Assembly (NCBI GenBank): GCA_964465375.1
Contig: CAYXIJ010000001.1
Location: forward strand, 62,001 to 126,000
DNA: 64,000 bases
Reading direction: 5' to 3'
Source: CAJWKT01 sp964465375
GTDB lineage: Bacteria; Pseudomonadota; Gammaproteobacteria; Steroidobacterales; Rariloculaceae
Below, piece by piece: positions 28,107 to 37,824 of this stretch (the first letter of the stretch is position 1; each line of letters begins with the position of its first letter). The translations under genes and the position numbers were made by a program. The notes beneath the pieces are model-generated. The model was given only the letters and a program-made list of their open reading frames with translations. It was not told where the DNA came from and made no database searches.

Positions 28107-29117
28107 TTAGATCATGCCCTCGATCAACTTTCCTATTTGTCCCGGCACACCCTTGCGTGCTTCTACAATTGCTGTGTTGACGGCAGTTTCAAATGCAAAT
28201 TTATCTGCACTTCCATGGCTCTTAATAACCACACCGGTTAAACCAACGAGGCTTCCTCCATTGTATCGCCTTGTGTCAAGTCTCGCACGAATGGCCCCAA
28301 GGGCATTATGCGCAAAAATTCCCTCGAACTTCCGTACCATATTCTTCCGAAACTCTTCTCGCAGAAAAGTTGCAAACACATTCGCAACCCCCTCCATGGT
28401 CTTGATTGCAACATTACCCGCAAAGCCATCAGTAACTACAACATCAGCCTTGCCATAAAAAACGTCATCGCCCTCTACGAACCCTACATAATTAAGGTTA
28501 CTTTCGGATAGCAAGTCACCCGCCTCTCTGATTATTTCGTTTCCTTTGATATCTTCCTCACCGATATTTAGCAAACCAACGCTGGGTTGCTCTATATCAA
28601 GCACATACCCCGCTACCACTGACCCCATGAGAGCAAACTGAAATAGCTGTAACGGCGTACACCCTACGTTTGCACCAAGATCCAACATGAACACAGGGCC
28701 ACGCAATCCCGGTACCGCAGATATAAGAGCTGGGCGATCAATCCCCGGCAATGTTTTGAGTACATACCTTGCGGTCGCCATTAATGCTCCTGTATTACCA
28801 GAACTCACGCAGGCGTCTGCAAGGCCATCCTTGACTAACTCCAGGGATATCCGGAGGGAAGAATCTTTTTTCTTCCTTAAGGCCTCTGCGGGATGCTCAT
28901 CCATCTCGACTACTTCCCCAGCTACTTGAAAACTCAATCTACCCCCAACTTTATCGCCGGCTTGGTGACGCGCACTTTCAAGAACATCCGGCAAGCCGAC
29001 TAAGATAAAATTGACCGAATCGTCCTTCTCCAAAATTGCTCTAGCAGCTGGAATCACGGCCTTGGGACCTAAGTCACCTCCCATAGCGTCCAAGGCAATT
29101 GTGACCTTGTGGTTCAT
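28107..29117 (-). CDS. plsX: phosphate acyltransferase PlsX
   Basis: Makes acyl-phosphate from acyl-ACP for phospholipid synthesis. The 336-residue sequence starts with VTIALDAMGGDLGPK and contains ALRKKKDSSLRISLELVKDG, CVSSGNTGALMA, DLGANVGCTP, VTDGFAGNVAIKTMEGVA and LLGLTG-like VGLTGVVIKSHGSAD. The ATG at 29117 is chosen; a TTG 18 bases upstream is possible. It sits between rpmF and fabH, the standard order. Confidence 0.97.
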   Translation of the reverse strand: MNHKVTIALDAMGGDLGPKAVIPAARAILEKDDSVNFILVGLPDVLESARHQAGDKVGGRLSFQVAGEVVEMDEHPAEALRKKKDSSLRISLELVKDGLADACVSSGNTGALMATARYVLKTLPGIDRPALISAVPGLRGPVFMLDLGANVGCTPLQLFQFALMGSVVAGYVLDIEQPSVGLLNIGEEDIKGNEIIREAGDLLSESNLNYVGFVEGDDVFYGKADVVVTDGFAGNVAIKTMEGVANVFATFLREEFRKNMVRKFEGIFAHNALGAIRARLDTRRYNGGSLVGLTGVVIKSHGSADKFAFETAVNTAIVEARKGVPGQIGKLIEGMI

Positions 29118-29182
29118 TGAAATAATCTTGGGCAAAGGAAGCCGGGCTTATGGTGTATCCCACGGCTTAAAAGGCCAGCGCC

Positions 29183-29392
29183 TTAACCCTGCTGCTCCTG
29201 TTCTTGATCCTGATCTTGATCTGGGACATCAAAAACTTTTTTTCCCCGATAATAGCCATCAGCAGATACATGGTGACGAAGATGGGTCGTACCTGTAGTT
29301 GGATCTTCTGACAAAGTCGGGTGCTTAAGCGAATCATGCGAGCGACGCATATCTCTCCTAGAAGGTGTCTTACGCCTTTTCTGAACGGCCAT
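29183..29392 (-). CDS. rpmF: 50S ribosomal protein L32
   Basis: A 69-residue ribosomal protein. The canonical part is [20 protein letters not shown] and [16 protein letters not shown]. The C-terminus ends in a Asp/Gln then Glu/Gln repeat ([11 protein letters not shown]) encoded by short imperfect repeats, giving an acidic tail longer than I expect for the family. It lies between yceD and plsX. Confidence 0.95.
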   Translation of the reverse strand: MAVQKRRKTPSRRDMRRSHDSLKHPTLSEDPTTGTTHLRHHVSADGYYRGKKVFDVPDQDQDQEQEQQG

Positions 29393-29438
29393 TACCTAGT
29401 TACTCCTGATTATTTTCTGAGACAAGCAAAGTCTGGGG

Positions 29439-29921
29439 TTAGATAGTTGCACAATCCACAGAACCCTTCAGACGTTTTATTAAACTTCCACACTTATTTT
29501 CCGGAAAATGCACCGGAGCAAGTGGCACCGATAAGATCAATTCGTCCTCTATTAGTGCGGATGGGCTAAAGCGGTCGCCTGATAGTATTGGTAACTCACG
29601 GTTATTGTCTCTAATAGACCATGAAGAACTAGATAACTCTAGAGCTATCGAAGTGTGCTCGAAAATCTCTTGAGCAAATGGCTCCAAACACCTTTGGCAC
29701 ACTAATTCAAGCTCTGCTTTGTAGTCTAAATCAAGGGTCACGCAACTATCTCCCTGTTGGCTAAACGCTATACTTGCTTTTACACTCCCGCTATACGTAC
29801 GCAGAAGTTCGCGAAGACGAGTCAATTGACTCAACGCGATCTCGCCAGTGAGTCGTGCTTTGCGCTCGCCGAGCGCGCTCAAATCGCTGGCACTGTAACA
29901 ATTATGCAACGAAATGGGCAT
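29439..29921 (-). CDS. yceD: DUF177 / YceD family protein
   Basis: A 160-residue protein of the YceD family, implicated in large-subunit rRNA accumulation. It has GEIALSQLTRL, a LDLDYKAELELVCQRCLEPF segment with the conserved CxxC, and DEFILL-like LIEDELILSVPLAPVH. It is directly upstream of rpmF, as in most bacteria, and divergent from yceF. Confidence 0.9.
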   Translation of the reverse strand: MPISLHNCYSASDLSALGERKARLTGEIALSQLTRLRELLRTYSGSVKASIAFSQQGDSCVTLDLDYKAELELVCQRCLEPFAQEIFEHTSIALELSSSSWSIRDNNRELPILSGDRFSPSALIEDELILSVPLAPVHFPENKCGSLIKRLKGSVDCATI

Positions 29922-29974
29922 GGGCGACGAATGATAGAGGTAAGAATTTCAGCTGTCAAAACGGGAGGTTACGG

Positions 29975-30559
29975 ATGCGTCGTCTAATTTTGGCCTCTGC
30001 CTCGCCGTATCGGCAAGCATTATTACAGCGACTCGAGCTAGACTTTGAGGTACGACCGTCTAATCTAGACGAAACTGCTAAGCAAGGCGAGCAAGCAAAA
30101 GCTCTTGCTAAACGCCTAGCAAGCGAAAAAGCTCAACATATCCCTAGACTTGATGCGCTAATCATTGGGGCCGACCAAGTAGCAACCCTTGGAGAGGAAA
30201 TACTGCGCAAACCCAGGAATCACCTCACAGCGCTCCAACAATTAGTGAGGTGCCAGGGCAAAATGATTATGTTTTATACAGCGACTGTTGTAATAGATCA
30301 GTCCTCAGGTCAACATTGGGAGACAATAGATCAAACCGAAGTACATCTTCAAAGTCTTGAGCGAGCACAACTAGATCAGTATTTAAAATTAGAAAAGCCT
30401 TATGATTGCGCTGGGGGCTTCAAGGCAGAGGGATTGGGAATCTCTCTTTTAAAAACTATTAAATCCGCAGATCCTACCGCACTGCTCGGCCTACCACTGA
30501 TATGGCTTGTTGGTGTTCTAAGAAAGGTAGGCTTAGATCCCTTAGAGCCGATGCCTTAA
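29975..30559 (+). CDS. yceF: Maf-like nucleotide pyrophosphatase (YceF type)
   Basis: A 194-residue house-cleaning pyrophosphatase. The start MRRLILASASPYRQALLQRL is the Maf signature, and SPYR with FEVRPSNLDE resembles the m7GTP-hydrolysing YceF branch. IIGADQVATLGE carries the catalytic Asp, followed by YDCAGGFKAEGLG. The ATG at 29975 has GGGAGG upstream; the longer in-frame region before it overlaps yceD antisense and is not coding. Confidence 0.93.
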   Translation: MRRLILASASPYRQALLQRLELDFEVRPSNLDETAKQGEQAKALAKRLASEKAQHIPRLDALIIGADQVATLGEEILRKPRNHLTALQQLVRCQGKMIMFYTATVVIDQSSGQHWETIDQTEVHLQSLERAQLDQYLKLEKPYDCAGGFKAEGLGISLLKTIKSADPTALLGLPLIWLVGVLRKVGLDPLEPMP

Positions 30560-30572
30560 ATACAAACCAATA

Positions 30573-31535
30573 TCATCTTGAAGTACTCACTCTATCTAAC
30601 ACTTGACCTAATTCGCTTGGCAATGAAGTACTGACAAAAAACTCCTCTTCAGTTTGTGGCCACACAAAGCTGATTGAGAGTGCATGAAGAAATAGGCGGC
30701 GCAATCCCTTATTTTTCATAATTGAATTAAATTCCTGATTCCCATAACGCTCATCACCAGCCACTGCGTGCCCCATATGAGCTGCATGAACCCTAACCTG
30801 ATGCGTTCGCCCTGTAGTGGTAGAAACCTCCACCAAGGTCACGCCTGACTCATAATGCTCTATGACACGGAAATGGCTATGCGCAGGCCTCCCCTCTGGA
30901 TCTACCCTTACGAAAGTTTCACCTCTTTTCTGGCGACTTGCAGTCAAGTTAAAATCTGCATCTGTCTCTGCGCCCTGCCATACTCCCTCTACTAAGGCCA
31001 AGTAACGTTTATGAACTTTCCCTTCACGCAGCAATTGGTGAACCCTTCTCAGCGCGCTACGACGCTTAGCAATAAGAAGACAGCCCGATGTACCGCGATC
31101 CAAGCGATGGATGAGCTCTAGCGACGGTAAGTTAGGCCTAAGGCAACGAAGTGCCTCAATGCAGCCAAGAAAAATACCGCTTCCTCCATGAACCGCAAGC
31201 CCAGACGGCTTATCTAGTACCAAAATTCGAGAGTCCTCATAAATAACTCGCTCAACTAACCAATCCGTGTCTTTTTTCTTAAATATATGCTCGGCGGGAG
31301 GGCGCTGACTTACAGGTGGGACTCTTATTAAATCATCCAATTTTAAGCGATAGCTAGGACGTACCCTTCCACTGTTCACTCTAACCTGCCCTGATCTAAT
31401 CAACCTGTAAACGCGGCTACGCGGGACTCCCTTCAGAGATCGTAAAAGAAAATTATCTAATCTCTGTCCCTCGAATTCGGGGCCCACCTCAATGCGGTAA
31501 GCACCCTGTCGATATTGTTCTGCTAATGATTTCAA
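30573..31535 (-). CDS. rluC: 23S rRNA pseudouridine(955/2504/2580) synthase
   Basis: A 320-residue RluA-family enzyme. The N-terminal S4 domain (GQRLDNFLLRSLKGVPRSRVYRLIRSGQVRVN) is followed by LVLDKPSGLAVHGGSG and the catalytic motif HRLDRGTSGCLLIAK. The only start before the S4 domain is TTG at 31535 (a GTG 48 bases in is an alternative). It is divergent from rne, the arrangement found in many gammaproteobacteria. Confidence 0.93.
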   Translation of the reverse strand: MKSLAEQYRQGAYRIEVGPEFEGQRLDNFLLRSLKGVPRSRVYRLIRSGQVRVNSGRVRPSYRLKLDDLIRVPPVSQRPPAEHIFKKKDTDWLVERVIYEDSRILVLDKPSGLAVHGGSGIFLGCIEALRCLRPNLPSLELIHRLDRGTSGCLLIAKRRSALRRVHQLLREGKVHKRYLALVEGVWQGAETDADFNLTASRQKRGETFVRVDPEGRPAHSHFRVIEHYESGVTLVEVSTTTGRTHQVRVHAAHMGHAVAGDERYGNQEFNSIMKNKGLRRLFLHALSISFVWPQTEEEFFVSTSLPSELGQVLDRVSTSR

Positions 31536-31567
31536 TGAGTTTCGAGAGTGTGGCTAATCAGCTGTGC

Positions 31568-31573
31568 TATAAT
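31568..31573 (+). promoter_or_regulatory. extended -10 promoter candidate for rne
   Basis: TGCTATAAT is a consensus extended -10 in the 359-base gap between rluC and rne. No good -35 is visible, which extended -10 promoters tolerate. It would give a rne leader of about 315 bases. Confidence 0.55.
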
Positions 31574-31663
31574 ACTCCCACAGAGTCCTTTGCTGAAATC
31601 AGTAAATGAATTCTTACTGACTGGCTCAGCGTTAATTTATGTGCTGGCCTTGAGATTCTTAAT

Positions 31664-31685
31664 CGGCAACCCTACGGGATTGCCG
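31664..31685 (+). promoter_or_regulatory. leader hairpin upstream of rne
   Basis: CGGCAACCC and GGGATTGCCG form a 9-bp stem with one bulged A and a TAC loop within the presumed long rne leader. In E. coli the rne leader folds into hairpins that RNase E binds to limit its own mRNA; this could be an analogue. The remainder of the leader (31574-31894) holds no gene I can support. Confidence 0.5.
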
Positions 31686-31894
31686 AGCGGACCTTGGATA
31701 CATGTTACCCAGGGGATATATCACTAAGTAATAGCTCTCCGTCGGTGCGAGTCACGGATTGAGCAGACACTACAGAAAGGTATTGATGAAAAAAATGCCG
31801 TCACACCTTCAACTCTGCTATAACTCCTTAGACATCATGGCAATTCATGCCCGACCTAAGCTCGCCCTCCACGGATCAGTTAAACCGAGGAATT

Positions 31895-34210
31895 ATGAAA
31901 CGAATGCTAGTAAATGCAACTCAGCAAGAAGAGTTGCGAGTGGCCATGGTCGATGGCCAAAAACTTTACGATCTTGATATTGAGGTACCTTCTCGACAGC
32001 AACGAAAAGCAAATATATACAAAGGGCGCATAACCCATATAGAGCCGAGTTTAGAGGCTGCTTTTATAGACTACGGGGGGCAGCGACATGGGTTTTTGCC
32101 GCTGAAAGAAATTTCCCGGGAGTACTTTGTTCGCGAACCCGAAGACGGGGGGCGCTTGCAAATCAAAGATGTCCTCAAAGAAGGCCAAGAGATCGTTGTT
32201 CAGGTAGAGAAAGAAGAACGCGGGACCAAAGGTGCCGCACTTACTACCTTTATCAGTCTTGCTGGGCGATTCCTGGTGCTTATGCCAAATAATTCACGAG
32301 TCGGTGGCGTCTCGCGACGAATCGTCGGTGAGGACAGGGAAATTGTCCGCCAGTCACTCGCGGAATTAGATCTACCAAATGAAATGGGCTGTATTGTGCG
32401 AACTGCCGGGGTAGGTAGAAGTAATGAAGAACTTAAGTGGGATCTAGATTACCTACTTAGCGTATGGGAAGCGATCAAGCAAGCAGTTGTGAAGCGCGCT
32501 TCTCCATTTCTTGTTTACCAAGAGGGTAGTGCGGTTGTACGAGCAATTAGAGATCATTTCTCCAATGAAGTGGGAGAAATTCTAATTGATGACACAGATA
32601 TACATAAAGAAGCCCGTGACTTCGTTGGACATGTGATGCCCCACAATCTTAACAAGATTAAGTATTACGAAGATGCCACTGTTCCACTTTTTACACGCTT
32701 TCAAATTGAAAACCAAATTGAATCAGCATTCAGGCACAGCGTGTCTTTGCCTTCTGGTGGTAGCATAGTTATTGATCCTACAGAAGCTATGACAGCTATT
32801 GACATAAACTCAGGTAAAGCAACAAAAGGCGACGATATTGAGGAAACAGCACTGAATACGAACTTAGAGTCAGCTGACGAAATAGCTCGGCAATTAAGAA
32901 TTCGAGATCTGGGTGGCCTGATAGTTGTGGACTTTATTGATATGGGACCACAACGGAATCAGCGCGATGTTGAAAACAGGCTGCGCGAAGCGGTACGCAG
33001 GGATAGAGCTCGAATTCAAATTGGCCGAATATCCCGATTCGGGCTACTAGAAATGTCCCGCCAAAGATTAAGACCTTCATTGGAAGAAGCAACCCAGCCA
33101 GTTTGTCCGCGCTGCAATGGCATTGGAAATGTACGCAGCGTTGAGTCGCTTGCGCTAGCAATTCTACGTCTGGTTGGTGAGGAAGCTCGAAAAGAACGCA
33201 CGGCCAGAGTTGTTGTCCAGGTACCTATAAACGTGAGCAATTACATCTTAAATGAAAAGCGTGACTGGGTTGGCGCCATCGAAACACGCAATGGAATATC
33301 AATAATCTTAGTTGGCAATCCAGACTTAGAAACGCCAAATTATTCTATCAAGCGTGTCCGTGACGATGAGAAAAAACTACAGGAAAGTACCCCCAGAAGC
33401 TACCAAATCGTTGAGCCCAAAGAAGATCCAAGCGAGGTCTTTAGTGATGCACAACACGAGCCAAAACAAAATTTGGAAGAGGCGGCGGTTCCAAACTTAA
33501 TTCCCAAGACCCCAGCGCCAAGGCCCCATAAGAAAAAAAAGCAATCCAGGCAACAAAATCGCCAGTCATTTTGGCGTCGTTTATTTGGGTGGATCCTACC
33601 AGAAACAAAGCCTGCACAAAAATCATCTGGTCAGCGGTCACGACGTGGTCCTAATAGGCACCCACACAGACGTTCTCAAAACGAGCGGCGTAGACAAGGA
33701 CAAAAAAACCGCACTCAAGGGCGAAACCAAGGCCGCGGTCGAAGCAAAGATCAAGGCCAAAATCAACATCAGGGACAAAAACAGAATAATCGCCCGAACC
33801 AAGCACAGCCAGATGCCAGCGAACGAGGGTCAAAGCAAGGTAAGGAACGCGGAAATCAAAGAGAACCAAACCGTAGTCGGAAAGCCAACCAACGGCAAGC
33901 ATCCAACACACAAGCTAAAGAAACAACGAGCCCCAAGAAACCCTCCGAAAACCTAAAAACCCAAGATAATTCAGAAAAAAGGGGTTCAGTGACCGATAAA
34001 AATTTTGGCGGTAAAGACAACCGCAAACACGAGGCAGAAAACAAGCCTTCGCCAAAAGAAGCTGCCACTGAATCATTACTACAAACAGCTGTTACTACTG
34101 AACCGACTCAGTCCACCAAGAATGAACACATACCACATGAGCCAAAGCCTGAAATCGAAACTACCCAAGAAAATATTGGAGATACCCATAAGGGTCAAAA
34201 TGATTCCTAA
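31895..34210 (+). CDS. rne: ribonuclease E
   Basis: A 771-residue endoribonuclease, the main mRNA-decay and rRNA-processing enzyme. The start [17 protein letters not shown] matches known RNase E, with GAGG before the ATG at 31895. The S1 domain is about 35-120, the DNase-I-like catalytic region has AIDINSGKA and [11 protein letters not shown] with the metal-binding Asp residues, and the Zn-link is CPRCNG (about 405). After residue 500 the protein is disordered, very rich in Gln/Arg/Asn/Lys, then Glu/Thr, serving as RNA-binding and degradosome scaffold. Microdomains are not identifiable by eye. Confidence 0.97.
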   Translation: MKRMLVNATQQEELRVAMVDGQKLYDLDIEVPSRQQRKANIYKGRITHIEPSLEAAFIDYGGQRHGFLPLKEISREYFVREPEDGGRLQIKDVLKEGQEIVVQVEKEERGTKGAALTTFISLAGRFLVLMPNNSRVGGVSRRIVGEDREIVRQSLAELDLPNEMGCIVRTAGVGRSNEELKWDLDYLLSVWEAIKQAVVKRASPFLVYQEGSAVVRAIRDHFSNEVGEILIDDTDIHKEARDFVGHVMPHNLNKIKYYEDATVPLFTRFQIENQIESAFRHSVSLPSGGSIVIDPTEAMTAIDINSGKATKGDDIEETALNTNLESADEIARQLRIRDLGGLIVVDFIDMGPQRNQRDVENRLREAVRRDRARIQIGRISRFGLLEMSRQRLRPSLEEATQPVCPRCNGIGNVRSVESLALAILRLVGEEARKERTARVVVQVPINVSNYILNEKRDWVGAIETRNGISIILVGNPDLETPNYSIKRVRDDEKKLQESTPRSYQIVEPKEDPSEVFSDAQHEPKQNLEEAAVPNLIPKTPAPRPHKKKKQSRQQNRQSFWRRLFGWILPETKPAQKSSGQRSRRGPNRHPHRRSQNERRRQGQKNRTQGRNQGRGRSKDQGQNQHQGQKQNNRPNQAQPDASERGSKQGKERGNQREPNRSRKANQRQASNTQAKETTSPKKPSENLKTQDNSEKRGSVTDKNFGGKDNRKHEAENKPSPKEAATESLLQTAVTTEPTQSTKNEHIPHEPKPEIETTQENIGDTHKGQNDS

Positions 34211-34245
34211 AAAAACCACTTAGCGCCAACAATCCGCTTATAAAC

Positions 34246-34737
34246 TTATATACTTGAATCAAGGTGCTTAAGAAAACCTATGGATGCCTCTTCAATCAGA
34301 TCAAGCACACACTCAAAACCATTGCCATTTCCATAGTATGGGTCTGGAACATTCTTTTTATTTAACTTCGGAGCATAATCCAAAAAAAGATGAATGCGTG
34401 ATTGATATTTTGCCGGGCTCAGTTTATACAGGAAAGAAAAATTCTCCTGATCCATTGCGAGTATAAACTGAAAGCGTAAAAAATCTTTTTCACTGACTCT
34501 TCGTGCAGTCAGTTGGCTAATATCAACACCACGATTCCTAGCAGCCTCTTGTGCGCGAATATCTGGAGTCTCACCTACGTGGTATGAATGGGTACCTGCC
34601 GAATCAACATAGACCTCTAGTTTAGGGGCGTGTTGCCGTAAGATCATTTTGAACATTCCTTCCGCTGTTGGCGATCTACAAATATTACCCATACAGACAA
34701 ACAGAACAGACACTTTTTTATTATTTTCTTGTTGCAT
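34246..34737 (-). CDS. low-molecular-weight protein-tyrosine phosphatase
   Basis: A 163-residue LMW-PTP with the P-loop VCMGNICRSPTAEG (CX5R) near the start and the acid/base DPYYGNG near residue 130. This is the ptpA position of the conserved kdsB-ptpA-murB-rne block. Substrates are unknown. The ATG at 34737 is preferred; an upstream GTG would add 11 hydrophobic residues. Confidence 0.92.
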   Translation of the reverse strand: MQQENNKKVSVLFVCMGNICRSPTAEGMFKMILRQHAPKLEVYVDSAGTHSYHVGETPDIRAQEAARNRGVDISQLTARRVSEKDFLRFQFILAMDQENFSFLYKLSPAKYQSRIHLFLDYAPKLNKKNVPDPYYGNGNGFECVLDLIEEASIGFLKHLDSSI

Positions 34738-34890
34738 AAAAAACTTTAATAAATAAAAAAACAGAGCCACGAGTATCTATTGTATTAACCTAATTTTGAT
34801 TATCTGCGCCCCGTTACCGTAAAACTAGTGCAGCTTGATATTGATATATTTAGCTCATACGGCGTGGCTCACTACGCTTGTCTTTATGGC

Positions 34891-35898
34891 TCAAGCAGGC
34901 ATCCAGCCCGTGCCAGCGCGGCAGTTTATATATTCCGCGAGGCAGTCCCTGGCAGGCAGAACCGAAACCTCATGCCACAGCTGCAATTGTAGGTTCGGGC
35001 CGTATCTCGGTGCAATCGAAAGGAATGTGTTAAAGATCTTCAGATGAGTTGGATGGCGCTCTGACCAATTCTCTAGGTCCTTCATTGTCCGAAAATATGC
35101 TAACCCACAAGAGCGTCTTAGGTCGCTTCCATCCAGCGCGATATCCTTCATGTAGCGGCAAGAATAACAATTCACCTCATCACCCTGATCGCGCAGGAAG
35201 GCCATGCCAGCTTTTAATGTTGGCTCAATTGTATCTATATATTCACCCAACTGCTCATCATCGCAATTACTCCAGTCTTGCCCCGAGCGAATGATGCATA
35301 GGTTTTCATGTGCTTCAACCACTACGCGATTTCCATTTTGTTCGACTATGCACACGGGCCTATTCGCCCCCAAAATATCATGTGCTGACAGCGGAATGCG
35401 ATCGCGCATGCCACCCCAATACTGGTGGTGCGGAATAGGGCCAATAGTCCCTTTGCGCATCTGGCTATAGCCATGGTCATGCACCGGACCAGAAAAGAGT
35501 GTCTCTGTCCGACTGAATGGGATATTCACACATTCCTTCATTACGCCGTAACCACTGGCATCTGTGTGCTTGCCCCAAAAAGAGATATATGCGTCAGAGG
35601 ACATTGTTGCCTTAGCTGCATCTTGATCACGCCAATAGGCAATGCAAGCCGTCTCATGCAGCCCTCCACCAGCATCGGAGGTTAGCAGATCACAGATCTC
35701 AGCACTTTCTAGTGCGGTATGCAGTTCTATCATATGCGGCATCACATCCATATCTTCAGGATGCTGAAAGCCAACCAAGGCCATCGACACACTGGTCTGA
35801 GTATCCACAAAGGTCGAAGACCACGCAGGCACTGGCGACTCCCACCCTTTTGGCATGCGCAAGGGATATCGACGATCTGTTGGGATCACCCTATTCAT
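34891..35898 (-). CDS. aldoxime dehydratase (haem-containing, OxdA/B/RE family)
   Basis: A 335-residue enzyme predicted to dehydrate aldoximes to nitriles. The family hallmarks are HHQYWGGMRDRIPLSAHD (Arg165/Arg167), LCIIRSGQDWS (Ser205), HPTHLKIFNTF (His282/His285, candidate haem ligand) and LWHEVSV (His309, candidate catalytic His). These correspond to the Arg, Ser and His residues described for Oxd enzymes, assigned by memory. The ATG at 35898 overlaps the nitrilase stop, so the two are translated together and the nitrile product can pass to the next enzyme. In the kdsB-ptpA interval this is not expected, suggesting acquisition. Confidence 0.85.
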   Translation of the reverse strand: MNRVIPTDRRYPLRMPKGWESPVPAWSSTFVDTQTSVSMALVGFQHPEDMDVMPHMIELHTALESAEICDLLTSDAGGGLHETACIAYWRDQDAAKATMSSDAYISFWGKHTDASGYGVMKECVNIPFSRTETLFSGPVHDHGYSQMRKGTIGPIPHHQYWGGMRDRIPLSAHDILGANRPVCIVEQNGNRVVVEAHENLCIIRSGQDWSNCDDEQLGEYIDTIEPTLKAGMAFLRDQGDEVNCYSCRYMKDIALDGSDLRRSCGLAYFRTMKDLENWSERHPTHLKIFNTFLSIAPRYGPNLQLQLWHEVSVLPARDCLAEYINCRAGTGWMPA

Positions 35899-36910
35899 CT
35901 GTATGATCCTCAATCTCAAACTCGGGCACGTCTTCTGGAACGACGGCCCTACTAGTATCATCAAAATTCACTACCGGGCGTTGGCATCTTTCGTTGAAAA
36001 GTAGGCGCGTCACATCAGGTCGAGAATAATGTCCAGCTGGGTCTGCTGCTGCCTTTGCAAAGGCGATCATACTCAAATCAATATCAGCCACCACGAGACC
36101 TTCTTCAGTGTGAGGTAGATCCGATCCGATAGACTGGCCATCCGGCGCATAAATCCGAGTGTAGCCACCGCCAATAGGACACAATGCCTCTTTCTCTGGG
36201 TCGCCCTGACATAGCATGTCCTGTTGTTCCTTGCTGACTAGCGCGCAAGCCGCCACTACAAAGCAACTTCCTTCTACTGCGTAAATCATGCTCGCACCAT
36301 TATTCACTTGATAGCCAAGTGCATAGGCCCCACCTTCGTAAAGCGCGAGGTTTGGCCAAGCCGCACAATGGATCTGTTCGTTCTGAGCATACATCGCGTA
36401 TTTCGACAGGGGCTGCAGATGTTCCCAGCAGCTCAGCTGTCCAATCCGGCCTAATGAAGTCTCGTTAACGACAATGTCAGAACCATCACCCTCACCAAAT
36501 ACCGTGCGTTCTACATGAGTGGGCTTCAACTTACGGCGACGTTTGATAATGTTGCCACTCTCATCATAGTGCCACTGCGCAATATAGAGTGAACCACCTT
36601 CGCGTTCGCTCAGGCCCATCGAAATCTGAATGTTACTCTTGCGCGCGGCCTCGGCGATAACCTTGTCTTCGGCAGACCCAACTTCAACCGAATTCTCAAA
36701 ATAACGGCCGACGAATTGCATTCCCCATGCTACTGGTCCTAGCCAAATATGATTGGGGTAACCCGGTAGCCAGGTTTCCGGGAATACGACCAACTTGGCA
36801 CCAGCAGCAGCAGCCTGTTCAATGTACTTCACTGCTTTTTTGATACCCGCCTGCAGATCAAGAAAACAGGGTGCAGCCTGTACAGCAGCAACTTTAAACT
36901 GTTGTGACAT
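35891..36910 (-). CDS. nitrilase
   Basis: A 339-residue carbon-nitrogen hydrolase that converts nitriles to carboxylic acids and ammonia. The catalytic triad is Glu45 (VVFPETWLPGYP), Lys129 (RRRKLKPTHVE) and Cys161 (GQLSCWEHLQPL). The CWEH context, GYPNHIW and the C-terminal YSRPDVTRLLFNE are typical of true nitrilases rather than amidases or beta-ureidopropionases. Substrate preference (aryl, arylaceto or aliphatic) cannot be read. It is the first gene of the pair with aldoxime dehydratase; AAAGGA precedes the ATG. Confidence 0.92.
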   Translation of the reverse strand: MSQQFKVAAVQAAPCFLDLQAGIKKAVKYIEQAAAAGAKLVVFPETWLPGYPNHIWLGPVAWGMQFVGRYFENSVEVGSAEDKVIAEAARKSNIQISMGLSEREGGSLYIAQWHYDESGNIIKRRRKLKPTHVERTVFGEGDGSDIVVNETSLGRIGQLSCWEHLQPLSKYAMYAQNEQIHCAAWPNLALYEGGAYALGYQVNNGASMIYAVEGSCFVVAACALVSKEQQDMLCQGDPEKEALCPIGGGYTRIYAPDGQSIGSDLPHTEEGLVVADIDLSMIAFAKAAADPAGHYSRPDVTRLLFNERCQRPVVNFDDTSRAVVPEDVPEFEIEDHTDE

Positions 36911-37010
36911 AATTTTTCTTTTCCTTTAAGTAATTTAAATAATATGCAACATACCGCACGGCTTTATTAATAACTGCACTGAACGACCGTACCCATTAAC
37001 TATAAATTAA

Positions 37011-37751
37011 CTACCGTACTTCAAAGATTTTACGGACAGCCTCAAGATCCTCTGGGGTGTCCACACCCCTAGGTGGCTCCTCTACCGCTTCAGCAATCAA
37101 AATGTTGAATCCCAGCCAGAGTGCCCTAAGCTGCTCCAGATTCTCGATTCTCTCTAACTCACATGACTCAGAAGCAGCAAGCTCCTTAAGAATGCGCACA
37201 CGGTAAGCATAAAGCCCAATGTGACGTTTCGGCGTGCCCACCATCCCATCCTCGCGAGGATACGGTATGGGTGCACGACTGAAATATAAGGCATTATTTT
37301 TATTATCTGCAACTACCTTGACCGCATTAGGATCAAGCCATTCCTCCTTCGAAGTAATCGGGGCAAACAACGTGGAAATGGACACATCGGGTTTAGCGAC
37401 TAATAACTCAGCTGCCTGGGAAATAACAGCTTGGGGTAACATTGGCTCGTCACCTTGAACATTTACCACGATTTGCTCATCAGACCAACCCAGTCGCTGG
37501 GCTACCTCAGCTATCCTATCGGTTCCGGTTCTATGGATTCCAGTAAGTTCCACATGCGCACCATAACTGGTGCAAACATCCTTTATTCTCGTATCATCGG
37601 TAGCAATTATTACCTCGGACGCACCAGCTCGGCAGGCTAATTCATGCACCCACGCGATCATAGGGCGGCCACAGATATCTGCCAAAGGTTTGCCGGGCAG
37701 TCGGGTTGAAGCATATCTAGCGGGAATGACAATAATGAAATCGGCCGACAT
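37011..37751 (-). CDS. kdsB: 3-deoxy-manno-octulosonate cytidylyltransferase
   Basis: Activates Kdo as CMP-Kdo for LPS inner core. The 246-residue sequence has VIPARYASTRLPGKPLADICGRPMI, VQGDEPMLP, FSRAPIPYPR and HIGLYAYR. It follows msbA on the minus strand by about 70 bases, where lpxK and a Trm112-like gene are often found instead. Neither is present. Confidence 0.97.
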   Translation of the reverse strand: MSADFIIVIPARYASTRLPGKPLADICGRPMIAWVHELACRAGASEVIIATDDTRIKDVCTSYGAHVELTGIHRTGTDRIAEVAQRLGWSDEQIVVNVQGDEPMLPQAVISQAAELLVAKPDVSISTLFAPITSKEEWLDPNAVKVVADNKNNALYFSRAPIPYPREDGMVGTPKRHIGLYAYRVRILKELAASESCELERIENLEQLRALWLGFNILIAEAVEEPPRGVDTPEDLEAVRKIFEVR

Positions 37752-37824
37752 AATCAGTATTACTCAATTTTGGATTGATATTCCGCCCAATTAACAAACC
37801 GTACAAATGGGAGCCAAACTCGGT

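Noticed and set aside
33585..33956. 123-codon open frame within rne in another frame
   Set aside because: It is the +2 shadow of the repetitive Gln/Arg-rich C-terminal coding region of rne; composition follows from that.
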